Below, one piece after another: positions 18,840-26,924 of a stretch of 64,000 nt of DNA. The position numbers were made by a program, and so were the translations under genes. The DNA comes from an uncultured Verrucomicrobiales bacterium (lineage in GTDB: Bacteria > Verrucomicrobiota > Verrucomicrobiia > Verrucomicrobiales > Akkermansiaceae), in NCBI GenBank assembly GCA_905478925.1, contig CAJQKQ010000068.1, positions 1-64,000 on the forward strand, read 5' to 3'. Position 1 is the stretch's first letter. Every line of letters starts with the position of its first letter. Under the pieces are notes generated by a model. It was not told the DNA's origin and searched no databases. It saw nothing but the letters and a program-made list of their open reading frames with translations.

Positions 18840-18867
18840 GGAGCGCGGCTTTGCAAAGCTATGCTCC
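18840..18867. repeat. Palindromic repeat, copy 1 (GGAGCGCGGCTTTG/CAAAGC..GCTCC)
   Basis: GGAGC-GC-GGCTTTG pairs with CAAAGC-TAT-GCTCC to form a near-perfect hairpin just after the permease stop. Related copies lie at 26736-26763 and, inverted, at 26840-26873. It may also work as a 3' stabiliser or weak terminator. Confidence 0.6.
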
Positions 18868-18892
18868 ATAGCGGATTGCAAATGGGTTGACG

Positions 18893-19933
18893 ATGTGGGA
18901 GAAGTATCCCGTGCGAGTTTCCGCAGTCGGCGATGTGATCAAGGTATGGGTGTGGGCTGTCGGCTCGCTCGTCGTCGGACTTTGGCTGACGCCGGTCGCC
19001 TACAACGGCGGCAAGGCGCTCTCCGAGCTTTCTGCGACGAAGGATTTCAACGGGGTGGTGAACAAGTTCGCGGCGTGGAGCGGTGCGGCGAGGCTGGAGG
19101 ATTTTTTCAGGATCTGCTGGCCGCTGGCGGCTCTGGTGTCGCTTTTTCCGCTGATCGAGTGGCTGCGGCTGGGCGGTAGTGGCGGGGGAAGAGGTCCATG
19201 GGGTGTGCGACTGCCTCATGTAGCTTCGCTTGGCAAGGAGGCCGGGCAGCCGCTCAAACCGAACCGCTGGGGGCTGCTTCAGGCGTTGACTGGTTTCCTG
19301 CTGACCTTCGGGGTCTTTGTGCTGATCGGATATGCGATGGTCAAGGTGGGTTCCTTCCGCTGGGAGGCGGACGCTGCGTCATGGCGCAGGGATCTTCTGT
19401 TCGACATCGGCTGGACCTTCGCCCTCGCCGCCGTGATCGAGGTGTTTTTCCGCTGTGTGGTGCTGGGTGTTTTCCTGCGGGCGATGAGGGTTAGCATGGC
19501 GATTGCGCTGGCGGCATTGATGTTTGGCGGCATCCGTTTTATTCTCGGCGGATTTAGCAACGCGGAGACGTTCGACGGCGAGACCCTGACTGGGGTTCAT
19601 CTCGCCGGCGTCATTTTCGGAGGAGGGAACCTTGCGGAGCGCATTGTCGTCATTTTCCTGCCGTGGTTTGCCTTTGGTTGCGTGCTTGGCTGGGCGCGCT
19701 GGCGCACGGCTTCGGTGTGGTTCCCTTCGGGGTTGCTGATGGGCTGGCTGCTGGCGGACAGGCTTTTTTCGAAGGCGACTCAGTCTGCCGAAATTCCGGA
19801 CAGGATCGCGGGATATCTCGCTTCCGACTCGGTGCAGACCGGGCTCATCCCCTTGTTAGGCGTTCTCGCTGTAGGGGGGTTGGTGCATCTCATCACCCAC
19901 GGATACCGCCATGGCCGAAATGCCTGCGATTGA
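18893..19933 (+). CDS. CPBP-like integral membrane protein with degenerate catalytic motif
   Basis: A 346-residue polytopic membrane protein. Topology and sequence match the CPBP (CAAX-protease and bacteriocin-processing) protein encoded at 20727-21722: an N-terminal helix followed by TPVAYNGGKALSE (paralogue: MPYLYDAGKTLAHN), a second block FFRICWPLAALVSL and a core of several helices. In the catalytic core the paired Glu of EExxFRG is IEVFFRC (first Glu lost, Glu183 kept), and the His of the second motif is Arg (FGGIRFI). It is therefore probably not an active protease. The first ATG was preferred to a TTG two codons upstream. It overlaps comF by 23 bases. Confidence 0.65.
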   Translation: MWEKYPVRVSAVGDVIKVWVWAVGSLVVGLWLTPVAYNGGKALSELSATKDFNGVVNKFAAWSGAARLEDFFRICWPLAALVSLFPLIEWLRLGGSGGGRGPWGVRLPHVASLGKEAGQPLKPNRWGLLQALTGFLLTFGVFVLIGYAMVKVGSFRWEADAASWRRDLLFDIGWTFALAAVIEVFFRCVVLGVFLRAMRVSMAIALAALMFGGIRFILGGFSNAETFDGETLTGVHLAGVIFGGGNLAERIVVIFLPWFAFGCVLGWARWRTASVWFPSGLLMGWLLADRLFSKATQSAEIPDRIAGYLASDSVQTGLIPLLGVLAVGGLVHLITHGYRHGRNACD

Positions 19934-20648
19934 TTTCCTGGATTGGGTCTATCCGCCTATCTGTGCGCTCTGCGGTTGCGGGCTTTCACAGGGAAAGGCG
20001 CTTTGCGAGAGCTGTTCTGGCGACATGCCGCGCATCGCAGTGCCGTTCTGCGACGTCTGCGGAGAGCATTTCCTCGGGCAGATCGATGGAGCATTCGAAT
20101 GTCCGAACTGCAATGGGCTGTCGTTCCACTTCGAGTTCGCGCGGGCAGCGATGGATCGTTCGGACGGCATTTCGGAGCTGATCCACCGGCTGAAATACGG
20201 CCGGGAGATTCACCTCGCGGGAGATCTCGGCAGGCTGGCCTGCGGAGCGTTTTCCTCAGACAGGAGGCTGGGCGTGGCGCTTGAGGAACGGTGGCCGCTT
20301 GTGCCGGTGCCGCTTCATCGACTGCGGCAAATGGACCGGCAGTTCAACCAGGCGGAGGAAATCTCGCGAGCCATCGCCCTAGAGACGAGCCTCCCGGTGT
20401 TGAGCATGCTGAAGCGGGTGCGGCGGACGGAGACCCAGACACGGCTGAGCCGCAGGCAGCGGCTGGAAAACCTCAAGGGTGCTTTCGCGATCAGGAAGAG
20501 GTGGGGAATGAAAAAAACGGTTGCCCCGCGGGGCGTGATCCTCGTTGACGATGTTTTCACTACAGGATCCACCGTAAATGAATGCGCGAAGGTGCTTCGA
20601 AAGGCGGGAGTGGGGCGTGTCGCGGTGCTTACGGTGATGCGAGGGTGA
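19911..20648 (+). CDS. comF: ComF family phosphoribosyltransferase-like protein
   Basis: A 245-residue cytoplasmic protein. The N-terminal double zinc ribbon has CALCG and CESC, then CDVCG and CPNC (residues about 19-70). The C-terminal type I phosphoribosyltransferase domain has the PRPP loop VILVDDVFTTGST near residue 215 and the flexible-loop RTETQTRLSRRQRLEN typical of ComF. Relatives act in DNA uptake during natural transformation, although many bacteria keep comF without known competence. It overlaps the upstream CPBP-like gene and converges on the second CPBP gene, so the three form a compact unit. Confidence 0.9.
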   Translation: MAEMPAIDFLDWVYPPICALCGCGLSQGKALCESCSGDMPRIAVPFCDVCGEHFLGQIDGAFECPNCNGLSFHFEFARAAMDRSDGISELIHRLKYGREIHLAGDLGRLACGAFSSDRRLGVALEERWPLVPVPLHRLRQMDRQFNQAEEISRAIALETSLPVLSMLKRVRRTETQTRLSRRQRLENLKGAFAIRKRWGMKKTVAPRGVILVDDVFTTGSTVNECAKVLRKAGVGRVAVLTVMRG

Positions 20649-20707
20649 TCCTGTTTACAGATGGGTCACAAAAGGCACAAAGGAAGAGCGTGGCTCGGGT
20701 GCTGATT

Positions 20708-20726
20708 GCGGAAACCGAGGTTCCGC
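20708..20726. terminator. Hairpin between convergent comF and CPBP genes
   Basis: GCGGAA at 20708-20713 pairs with TTCCGC at 20721-20726 (6 bp, 7-base loop). It sits between the convergent stops, directly next to the CPBP stop. The T-run is poor (TTAT), so it is a weak candidate for a shared terminator. The same gap holds a short CACAAAAGGCACAAAGG repeat-like tract. Confidence 0.3.
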
Positions 20727-21722
20727 TTATGAGCCGCTTGGATGCGAGGGGGTTGTTTCACCGCTTTTTCGGTTGAGCGTGCGGGTGATTGCGATGCATG
20801 CGGCGAAGCAGACGCCGAGTGCGACGAGCGGAAGGATGCCGGATTTCAGGTCACCGCCGATGAACCATGGGTTGAGTGCCGACTCCGGATCGAGGTGGCG
20901 TGTCATCGAGAACGTTTTCAGCGCGAACACCAGCCCGGCATGAATACCGATGGGCAGCCACAGGGAGAGCGTGCGGGTGCGGCAGTAGGCGAGCAGCAGG
21001 CCGAGCAGGGTGAGGGTTGCGAACTCGGTGACAAAAAAGGTAGGGTTGGTGAAATGGCCGAGGGTGGAGCTGAGGATCTCGAAGCCCGCGCTCCAGGAGC
21101 GCGGATCGGCGATTTCCATGCCGTCGGGCGGGCTGAGGAAATGCATGAACGAAAACACCAGTGCGCTGCCGACCCACGCCGTTCGCAGTGAGCATGCCCG
21201 CAGCCACAGGCCGAGCAAGAGACCACGGAAAACGAGTTCCTCGATGACCCCTGCGCCGAGTGAGGGGAGAAATGCTTTCGAGAAAAATTTCCCGGCGGAA
21301 AGCGAAACATCCTTGGGCACGGCGGCGCCCGTCACGTCCAAGACGACGGCGAGTGCGCCGAGGGAAAGTGCGCCGACTAGGAGTCCGCTGGAGAGGTGAG
21401 TGAGGCGTTGCCGCCAGCTGAGCTTGCGGAGTGCGAATCGATCCGCGCCTTCGCGTTTGGGGGTTTTTTTCACGCGCCGGATGAGTGCAGGCAGCAGAGC
21501 GAGCGCGGAGATCAGCAGCGCGCGGCTGAAGAAGCGATCCGGCTTGGCGCGGCCTGCGGACGCGGCGATTCCTTCGATGATAGACGGGTAGTCCGCCGTC
21601 TCGGCGTTGTGGGCGAGGGTTTTCCCCGCATCGTAGAGATAGGGCATCAGCAGCGCGGCGGCGAACAGCGATGCCGCCAGCCACAGGATGCTCGCTCCCG
21701 CTTCTGATTTCAGAAAACGCAT
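20727..21722 (-). CDS. CPBP family intramembrane metalloprotease
   Basis: A 331-residue membrane protein with an intact CPBP (Abi/Rce1) catalytic core: VIEELVFRG with Glu161-Glu162 and Arg166, FSFMHF with His194, and a third motif IGIHAG. The expected activity is intramembrane cleavage of small peptides or membrane proteins; the substrate is unknown. It has about eight hydrophobic segments. Its start overlaps the stop of the esterase gene by one base (TGATG), so the two are translationally coupled. It is a paralogue of the degenerate protein on the other side of comF. Confidence 0.8.
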   Translation of the reverse strand: MRFLKSEAGASILWLAASLFAAALLMPYLYDAGKTLAHNAETADYPSIIEGIAASAGRAKPDRFFSRALLISALALLPALIRRVKKTPKREGADRFALRKLSWRQRLTHLSSGLLVGALSLGALAVVLDVTGAAVPKDVSLSAGKFFSKAFLPSLGAGVIEELVFRGLLLGLWLRACSLRTAWVGSALVFSFMHFLSPPDGMEIADPRSWSAGFEILSSTLGHFTNPTFFVTEFATLTLLGLLLAYCRTRTLSLWLPIGIHAGLVFALKTFSMTRHLDPESALNPWFIGGDLKSGILPLVALGVCFAACIAITRTLNRKSGETTPSHPSGS

Positions 21723-22471
21723 CAGTCGGATTTAGTTTGGGCGAGGAGCCAACGGACGACTTCCACATCCTCGTATGTCTGGGTCCAGGAATCGTGACCG
21801 ACTCCCGGATAGATCGTGAGCTTCGCTTCAGATCCGGCTTCCTTCAGCGCATCGAACATTCGCTGGCTGCCCGTGAGCGGGACGACTTTGTCGTCATCTC
21901 CGTGAAAGATTCGGATCGGCAGGTTTTTGAAACGGTCGACCGTTCTTGGATCGCCAGCGCCACAAATTGGGATCGCGGCAGCGAAGGTTTTTGGCTGACT
22001 TTCGATCGCGTCCCAAGTTCCGAAGCCTCCCATCGAAAGCCCGGTGATGTAGATCCGGTCACGGTCGACGGGTTGCTTGGAAGCGGTTTCCTCAATCAAC
22101 GCCAACACCGCATTGAGCAGTGGATTTTTAGGTTTTTCGTCGGCAGGGATTTTGAAATCGATCCGATACGGAGCCCAAGTTTTGTCAGCCGGGCATTGAG
22201 GGGCGATCACGAACATGGGTTGCCCCAGCTTCTCTGCATTTTGGAGAATGGCCTTTGCTCCGTGCTTGAGCTGAGCTTTGTTGTCGCTGCCACGTTGGCC
22301 CGAACCATGTAGAAAAAGAACCAGCGGATACTTTTTCTCCTCCTCTATTTTGGCAGGAACGGCGAAACGATAGAGCACCTCCGTCCCGTTCGACGCCTCG
22401 AAGGTCTTTGGTTCAAGTTCGATTGCGGCAGCATTTACCATAGTCAAAAGGACGGTGAGTAGGGGTTTCAT
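21722..22471 (-). CDS. Secreted alpha/beta-hydrolase (PHB depolymerase/esterase-like)
   Basis: A 249-residue protein with a short signal peptide (MKPLLTVLLTMVNAAA). The alpha/beta-hydrolase triad is readable: nucleophile Ser146 in GLSMGG, an Asp in HGDDDKVVP (near 193) and His226 in GVGHDSW. The oxyanion region is FLHGSGQRG. It fits the family of secreted prolyl-oligopeptidase-like or carbohydrate-ester esterases annotated as phospholipase/carboxylesterase. It is placed 10 bases after serS on the same strand and coupled to the CPBP gene. Confidence 0.82.
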   Translation of the reverse strand: MKPLLTVLLTMVNAAAIELEPKTFEASNGTEVLYRFAVPAKIEEEKKYPLVLFLHGSGQRGSDNKAQLKHGAKAILQNAEKLGQPMFVIAPQCPADKTWAPYRIDFKIPADEKPKNPLLNAVLALIEETASKQPVDRDRIYITGLSMGGFGTWDAIESQPKTFAAAIPICGAGDPRTVDRFKNLPIRIFHGDDDKVVPLTGSQRMFDALKEAGSEAKLTIYPGVGHDSWTQTYEDVEVVRWLLAQTKSD

Positions 22472-22481
22472 TCGAGGAAAT

Positions 22482-23762
22482 TTAGATCGTTTCCGAGCCG
22501 AAATACGGCACCAGCGCAGCGGGGATTCTGATCGATCCGTCAGGCTGCTGGCATTGTTCGAGGAGCGCGACGTAGAGACGTGGCAAAGCCGTGCCGGAGC
22601 CGTTGAGGGTGTGCGGGAAACGGTTTTTCCCCTCCTTGTCTTTAAAACGCAGCTTCATCCGGCGCGCCTGGTAGTCGCCGAAGCAGGAGCAACTCGAAAC
22701 CTCCAGATACTTCCCGTGGCCCGGTGCCCAGACTTCGATGTCGTATGTCTTCGCGGATGACTGGCCAACGTCCCCAGTGCAGAGCTCGATCACGCGGTAA
22801 TGCAGACCGAGCTTTTGCAGGATGCTTTCTGCATGGGCGGTGAGTTCCTCAAGGACCTCGAAACCGGTGTCCGGATCGACGACTTGCACCAGCTCCACTT
22901 TGTCGAACTGGTGCATGCGGATGATACCCTTGTTGTCGCGGCCCGCGGAGCCCGCTTCGCGGCGGAAACACGGGGTGTAGGCGACGAGTTTGATCGGAAG
23001 ATCCGCTTCCGGGACGATGGTATCTCGGTAAAGATTCGTCACCGGCACCTCGCCGGTGGGGGCGAGGAAAAGGGTGTCGCGACCGTCACTTTCCGCCGGC
23101 TCGGTGCCATACATGTCGTCCTCGAACTTCGGAAGCTGGCCGGTGCCCTCCATGCACTCGCGCAGGACGAGATGGGGGACGTTGACCTCCTCGTAGCCGT
23201 TGTCCGACTGGGTATCCAAAAGGAAATTGATCAGTGCCCGCTCCAACCGCGCACCCTTGCCGCGATAGACCGCGAAGCCGGAGCCGGAAATGCGGATCGC
23301 ATCGTCCCACGAGATCAGGCCGTGCTGCGCCGCGAGATCGACGTGGTCTTTCGGTTCCGAGAGCTGCGGCTGCTCGCCCCACTCGCGGACGACGGGGTTC
23401 GCGTCCTCGCTGTCGCCGACCGGGCAGTTTTCGTGCGGGAGGTTGGGCATGTTGAGGAGCAGGTCGCTCTGCTTCGTGGTGGACTCCTCGGCGAGGGCGT
23501 CGAACTTGGAAATCTTTTCATTGATCGCGCGCACCTCCGCCTCGATGGCCGAGCTGTCCTCGCCCTTGGATTTCATCATTCCGATCTGCTTCGAGGTGGT
23601 CTTGCGTTTGCTCTGGAGCTCCTGTTTGGAGGTTTCGGCGGCGCGCCGAGATTCGTCACAGGCCAGGACATCGTCGATGAGTTTCCAATGCTCCCCGCCG
23701 CGCGCTTTCAAACGCTCCCGCACTTCTTCCGCCTTTTCCCTGATGATCCGTATGTCCAGCAT
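22482..23762 (-). CDS. serS: Seryl-tRNA synthetase
   Basis: Charges tRNA-Ser with serine in the cytoplasm. 426 residues from MLDIRIIREKAEEVRERL, the usual start of the family; the open frame extends 32 codons further, but those residues are unlike SerS. The N-terminal long coiled-coil arm (about 1-110) is followed by the class II catalytic core, with motif 2 FRREAGSAGRDNKGIIRMHQ (ending in the F/DKVE block) and motif 3 in GSGTALPRLYVALLEQ. Length and order are normal. It diverges from dinB, with a 102-base gap holding both promoters. Confidence 0.95.
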   Translation of the reverse strand: MLDIRIIREKAEEVRERLKARGGEHWKLIDDVLACDESRRAAETSKQELQSKRKTTSKQIGMMKSKGEDSSAIEAEVRAINEKISKFDALAEESTTKQSDLLLNMPNLPHENCPVGDSEDANPVVREWGEQPQLSEPKDHVDLAAQHGLISWDDAIRISGSGFAVYRGKGARLERALINFLLDTQSDNGYEEVNVPHLVLRECMEGTGQLPKFEDDMYGTEPAESDGRDTLFLAPTGEVPVTNLYRDTIVPEADLPIKLVAYTPCFRREAGSAGRDNKGIIRMHQFDKVELVQVVDPDTGFEVLEELTAHAESILQKLGLHYRVIELCTGDVGQSSAKTYDIEVWAPGHGKYLEVSSCSCFGDYQARRMKLRFKDKEGKNRFPHTLNGSGTALPRLYVALLEQCQQPDGSIRIPAALVPYFGSETI

Positions 23763-23864
23763 TGCGGGCGGAGTTTCATGGATGAGGCGAGAAGAAAGCA
23801 AGGGAAACCCGGCGGGCGAGATGCGCCAGCTTGCACCGTCCGCCCACGCGCGCGACACTTCGTC

Positions 23865-24917
23865 ATGCCAGCCGAGCTACAACGGAAGATCATCCATATC
23901 GATATGGATTGCTTCTATGCAGCGATCGAGGAGCGGGACGATCCGACACTGAGGGGTAAACCGGTGGGGGTCGGCGGGAGCAGCCGGCGGGGTGTGCTGA
24001 CGACGGCGAACTACGAGGCTCGGAAGTTCGGCTGCCGCTCGGCGATGCCTGTTTTCATGGCGCTGGAGAAATGTCCGGAGCTCATCATCGTGCCGATACG
24101 CTTCGATGTGTACAAGCGCGACAGCCTGCGGATACGCGAAATTTTCTCGCGTTTCACAGCGCTGGTTGAGCCGCTTTCGCTGGACGAAGCGTTTCTCGAT
24201 GTGTCCCACAATCCCGAGCCGGGAACCATTATCGCCTCGCGCATCCGCCAGCTCATCCGCGAGGAAACGGGGCTGAACGCCTCGGCGGGGATCGCGCCGA
24301 ACAAGCTGATCGCAAAAATCGCCAGCGATTGGAAAAAGCCCGACGGGCAGTTCACTGTTTCCCCGGCGGATGCGGCGAAGTTCATGCGCGAGCTGCCGCT
24401 GCGGAAGATCCCCGGGGTCGGCGGGAAGACGGCGGAGCGGCTGTCCGCGATGGGGATGGAGACCTGCGGCGAATACCGGAAAATCGATAAATTCGAGTGG
24501 GCGCGGCGGCTGGGTGGTTACGGTTCGGAGCTTTACGAGCGCTGCTGGGGCCGCGACGAACGTCCGGTCAATCCAGACAGTCCGAGGAAATCCCTGAGCA
24601 TCGAGAACACCTTTTCTGAAAATCTCCACAGCCTCGGGATGCTGGAGAGAGAGATGGGGGCGATGCTCGACGAATTGGAGGAAAAGCTCTCCAGTCGGCA
24701 TTCCGAGCGGAAGGTGCGCTCGCTGGTGGTGAAGCTGAAGTTTTCCGATTTCCGCCGGACCACTGCGGAGCGCGCGCATCCGGAGATCGAGCGGGGGATT
24801 TTCCGGGAACTGCTGGAGGAAGCGGATTCGCGATCCGAAGGGAAGCCGAGCAGGCTGCTGGGCGTGGGCGTGCGTTTCCATGATATACCGGAAGTGGAGC
24901 AGATGGAGCTTTTCTGA
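23865..24917 (+). CDS. dinB: DNA polymerase IV (Y family)
   Basis: A 350-residue translesion polymerase. Palm catalytic residues are seen in IIHIDMDCFYAAIE (Asp13) and SLDEAFLD (Asp107-Glu108). The thumb helix-hairpin-helix RKIPGVGGKTAERL and the little finger follow. The C terminus ends EQMELF, a typical beta-clamp binding peptide (Q-x-x-L-F). The start was placed at the ATG before PAELQRKIIHIDMD; the open frame runs about 1 kb further upstream only because it is antisense to serS. No LexA-type box is evident in the short gap to serS. Confidence 0.93.
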   Translation: MPAELQRKIIHIDMDCFYAAIEERDDPTLRGKPVGVGGSSRRGVLTTANYEARKFGCRSAMPVFMALEKCPELIIVPIRFDVYKRDSLRIREIFSRFTALVEPLSLDEAFLDVSHNPEPGTIIASRIRQLIREETGLNASAGIAPNKLIAKIASDWKKPDGQFTVSPADAAKFMRELPLRKIPGVGGKTAERLSAMGMETCGEYRKIDKFEWARRLGGYGSELYERCWGRDERPVNPDSPRKSLSIENTFSENLHSLGMLEREMGAMLDELEEKLSSRHSERKVRSLVVKLKFSDFRRTTAERAHPEIERGIFRELLEEADSRSEGKPSRLLGVGVRFHDIPEVEQMELF

Positions 24918-24957
24918 AACGTGTTTTGCGCAGCCCGCGATCGGTGTATCCTCCGCC

Positions 24958-25848
24958 ATGGGAAAACGGGCAGTCATCTATGGGGCGAGCGGATTCATCG
25001 GCGGCGGTCTGGCGAGCATGCTCGCCGGGGAGGGCTACGAGGTCACCGGCGTGAGCCGGAAAGGGGAGGGGGATGTCGCTGGCGTTTCGCACTGGCTGAA
25101 GCCCGGTGATGTGGATTTCAAGGGCTGCGATGTCGTTGTGAACCTCGCCGGTGCGCCCATCGACCAGCGCTGGACGGATGCGAAAAAAAAGGAATTTCAC
25201 GAAAGCCGCGTCGGGGTCACAAAGGACATCGTGGCAAGGATTTCTGAATTGCCCGAGGATGAAAGGCCGGAGCTTTTGCTCAACGGTTCCGCAGTGGGTA
25301 TCTATGGCGACCGGGGCGACGAGCGGCTCGACGAAAGCACGTCACGTGGCGCAGGATACCTTGCCGATCTCTGCGCGGAGTGGGAGGCGGCGGCCAGCAA
25401 GGCGGAGGCGCTCGGCGTGCGTGTGATCATGTTCAGGATCGGGGTGGTGCTGGGGAGAGGTGGCTCGGCGTATGAGAAGCTGCAAAAAGTTTTCAAGGCC
25501 GGCATCGGCGGCAGGCTCGGTGACGGCAGGCAGTGGATGCCGTGGATTCATGTCGATGATCTCCGCAGCGCAATGATATTTGCGATCAACAGTGAGACGA
25601 TGTTCGGGCCGGTCAACGGCACTGCACCCGAGCCGGAACGGAACGCGGATCTCTCCCGCAAGCTCGCCAAGGCGGTCGGGCGGTGGGTGTTCTTGCCGGT
25701 GCCGGGCATTGCCCTGAAGCTCGTGCTGGGCGATTTCGCCAGTGTCCTACTCGCCGGCCAGCGCGCCGTTCCGAAAAAACTCGAACAAGCCGGTTTCCGC
25801 TTCCGTTTCCGCAAGCTCGAGGACGCGCTTGATGATTTAACGGCATGA
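24958..25848 (+). CDS. TIGR01777-type NAD(P)-dependent epimerase
   Basis: A 296-residue extended short-chain dehydrogenase/reductase-like protein. The N-terminal nucleotide-binding motif is YGASGFIGGGLASML. VVNLAGAPIDQRWT and the family-specific ELLLNGSAVGIYGDRGDE follow, then DLCAEWEAAA. The C-terminal DUF1731-like end (LLAGQRAVPKKLEQAGFRFRF) is the usual one. Relatives (YfcH, SulA in cyanobacteria) have no settled reaction. It follows dinB at 40 bases and may share its transcript. Confidence 0.88.
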   Translation: MGKRAVIYGASGFIGGGLASMLAGEGYEVTGVSRKGEGDVAGVSHWLKPGDVDFKGCDVVVNLAGAPIDQRWTDAKKKEFHESRVGVTKDIVARISELPEDERPELLLNGSAVGIYGDRGDERLDESTSRGAGYLADLCAEWEAAASKAEALGVRVIMFRIGVVLGRGGSAYEKLQKVFKAGIGGRLGDGRQWMPWIHVDDLRSAMIFAINSETMFGPVNGTAPEPERNADLSRKLAKAVGRWVFLPVPGIALKLVLGDFASVLLAGQRAVPKKLEQAGFRFRFRKLEDALDDLTA

Positions 25849-25882
25849 TCCGATTTTTCCCTTCCCAATACGGCGTGACTGT

Positions 25883-25900
25883 TATAAGCCTCCCGCCCCC
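25883..25900 (+). promoter_or_regulatory. -10 region and GC-rich discriminator of the tRNA-His gene
   Basis: TATAAG at 25883-25888 lies 17 bases before the tRNA 5' end and is followed by TCCCGCCCCC at 25891-25900. The same ten bases follow the -10 of the ribosomal promoter at 29864-29891. A clear -35 is not seen. GC-rich discriminators are typical of stringently controlled promoters. Confidence 0.5.
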
Positions 25901-25905
25901 TGAAT

Positions 25906-25982
25906 GGTGGTCGTAGCTCAGTTGGTAGAGCCCCAGATTGTGATTCTGGTTGTCGCGGGTTCGAGCCCCGTCGATCACCCCA
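25906..25982 (+). tRNA. tRNA-His(GTG)
   Basis: A complete cloverleaf. The acceptor GTGGTCG pairs with CGATCAC and the extra G-1 opposite discriminator C73 is the tRNA-His identity pair. The D arm is GCTC/GAGC, the anticodon stem CCAGA/TCTGG with loop TTGTGAT (anticodon GTG), and the T arm GCGGG-TTCGAGC-CCCGT. The CCA end is encoded. Span counted from G-1 to the final A. Confidence 0.97.
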
Positions 25983-25986
25983 CCTT

Positions 25987-26024
25987 TTTCCCCGCCTCCG
26001 GTACGGTTACCGGAAGCGGGGAAA
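25987..26024 (+). promoter_or_regulatory. Strong hairpin between tRNA-His and rnc
   Basis: TTTCCCCGC-C-TCCGGTA, loop CGGT, TACCGGA-A-GCGGGGAAA makes a 16-bp stem with one C/A mismatch. There is no T-run after it, so it is not a standard terminator. It ends 24 bases before the rnc ATG. It could be a processing site for the tRNA precursor or an RNase III target in the rnc leader. Confidence 0.65.
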
Positions 26025-26048
26025 GAGGTGATAACCGGGAAACCGCCG

Positions 26049-26732
26049 ATGCAACCGCTGGAAAGCCGTATCCAATACAAGTTTCGCAACTCGCTCCTTT
26101 TGGCCGAGGCGCTGACTCATCCCAGTCTCGCATACGAGTCTCAGCAACCGCACTTTGACAACCAGAGGCTCGAGTTTCTCGGCGATGCGGTGCTGCAACT
26201 GGTCGTGACCGAGGCGCTGTACAAGCTCTTCCCTGACTCCAGCGAAGGGCACCTGACGAAGCTCCGGTCTAGGGTCGTTTCGCGCAGGGCGTTGGCGAGG
26301 TTTGCGATGATGATCTATTTGGGAGATTACGTGCTGCTCGGGAAAGGCGAGGAGGCGACGGGCGGGCGGCGCAGGCTTTCCACCCTCGCAGACGCCTTCG
26401 AATCCCTCATCGGCGCTGTCTATTTGGATTCCGGGCAACCGGCGGCCAAGGAGTTGATCCTGCGACTGTTCGAGGCCGAGATCGAAGGGATGGTGGAAAG
26501 CCCGGATGAAAAGAACCCCAAGGGAGAGCTCCAGGAATGCTTGCAGGCGATTCATCCTGTCGCGCCGATCTACCAGATTCTCAACCAGAGTGGGCCGGAT
26601 CATCGGCGGGTTTTCCAAGCGGAAGTGATCTGGCAGGAAAAGCTCCTCGCCACTGGCAAGGGCAAGAGCAAGAAAGAGGCCGAGGCTCGCGCCGCCGCTG
26701 AGGCGCTGCGGGTGCGAAGCTGGGAAAGCTGA
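26049..26732 (+). CDS. rnc: Ribonuclease III
   Basis: A 227-residue dsRNA endonuclease that matures rRNA and cuts structured mRNAs. The RNase III domain carries the signature NQRLEFLGDAVLQLVV and the second acidic set in LADAFESLIGAVYLD. The C-terminal dsRNA-binding domain (about residues 158-227) has the GKGKSKKEAEARAAAEAL helix. The start MQPLESRIQ was chosen over longer frames that would run into the tRNA. The upstream hairpin (25987-26024) may be a self-regulatory target, as known for rnc of Escherichia coli. Confidence 0.95.
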   Translation: MQPLESRIQYKFRNSLLLAEALTHPSLAYESQQPHFDNQRLEFLGDAVLQLVVTEALYKLFPDSSEGHLTKLRSRVVSRRALARFAMMIYLGDYVLLGKGEEATGGRRRLSTLADAFESLIGAVYLDSGQPAAKELILRLFEAEIEGMVESPDEKNPKGELQECLQAIHPVAPIYQILNQSGPDHRRVFQAEVIWQEKLLATGKGKSKKEAEARAAAEALRVRSWES

Positions 26733-26735
26733 TAG

Positions 26736-26763
26736 GGAGCGCGGCTTTTTAAGCCGCTTTCTC
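26736..26763 (+). terminator. rnc terminator built from palindromic repeat copy 2
   Basis: GCGGCTT-TTT-AAGCCGC at 26741-26757, followed by TTTCTC, sits 8 bases after the rnc stop. The sequence GGGAGCGCGGCTTTTTAAGC is related to the palindromic repeats at 18840 and 26840. Confidence 0.55.
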
Positions 26764-26839
26764 ACGGCCCGCATCAAGCCCATGTTCTCGAACAACCCCT
26801 CTTCCGATTTTTTCGGAACGAAAGGCGTGGTTGTGCGCG

Positions 26840-26873
26840 TAGGGAAGTGGCTTGCAAAGCCGCGCTCCATACA
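26840..26873. repeat. Palindromic repeat, copy 3 (inverted)
   Basis: The reverse complement reads GTATGGAGCGCGGCTTTGCA followed by AGCCACTTCCC, matching copy 1 (GGAGCGCGGCTTTGCAAAGC) except for one missing base and a diverged outer arm. It lies between rnc and the SRP RNA gene. Confidence 0.6.
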
Positions 26874-26924
26874 CACCTCACATTTTTCCTTGCGGGTCTG
26901 CCGCCGCCGGGTTTCCTTTCCCTC

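Noticed and set aside
22800-23864. Long + strand open frame in front of dinB
   Set aside because: It is antisense to serS and shows no protein-like sequence until the dinB start at 23865.
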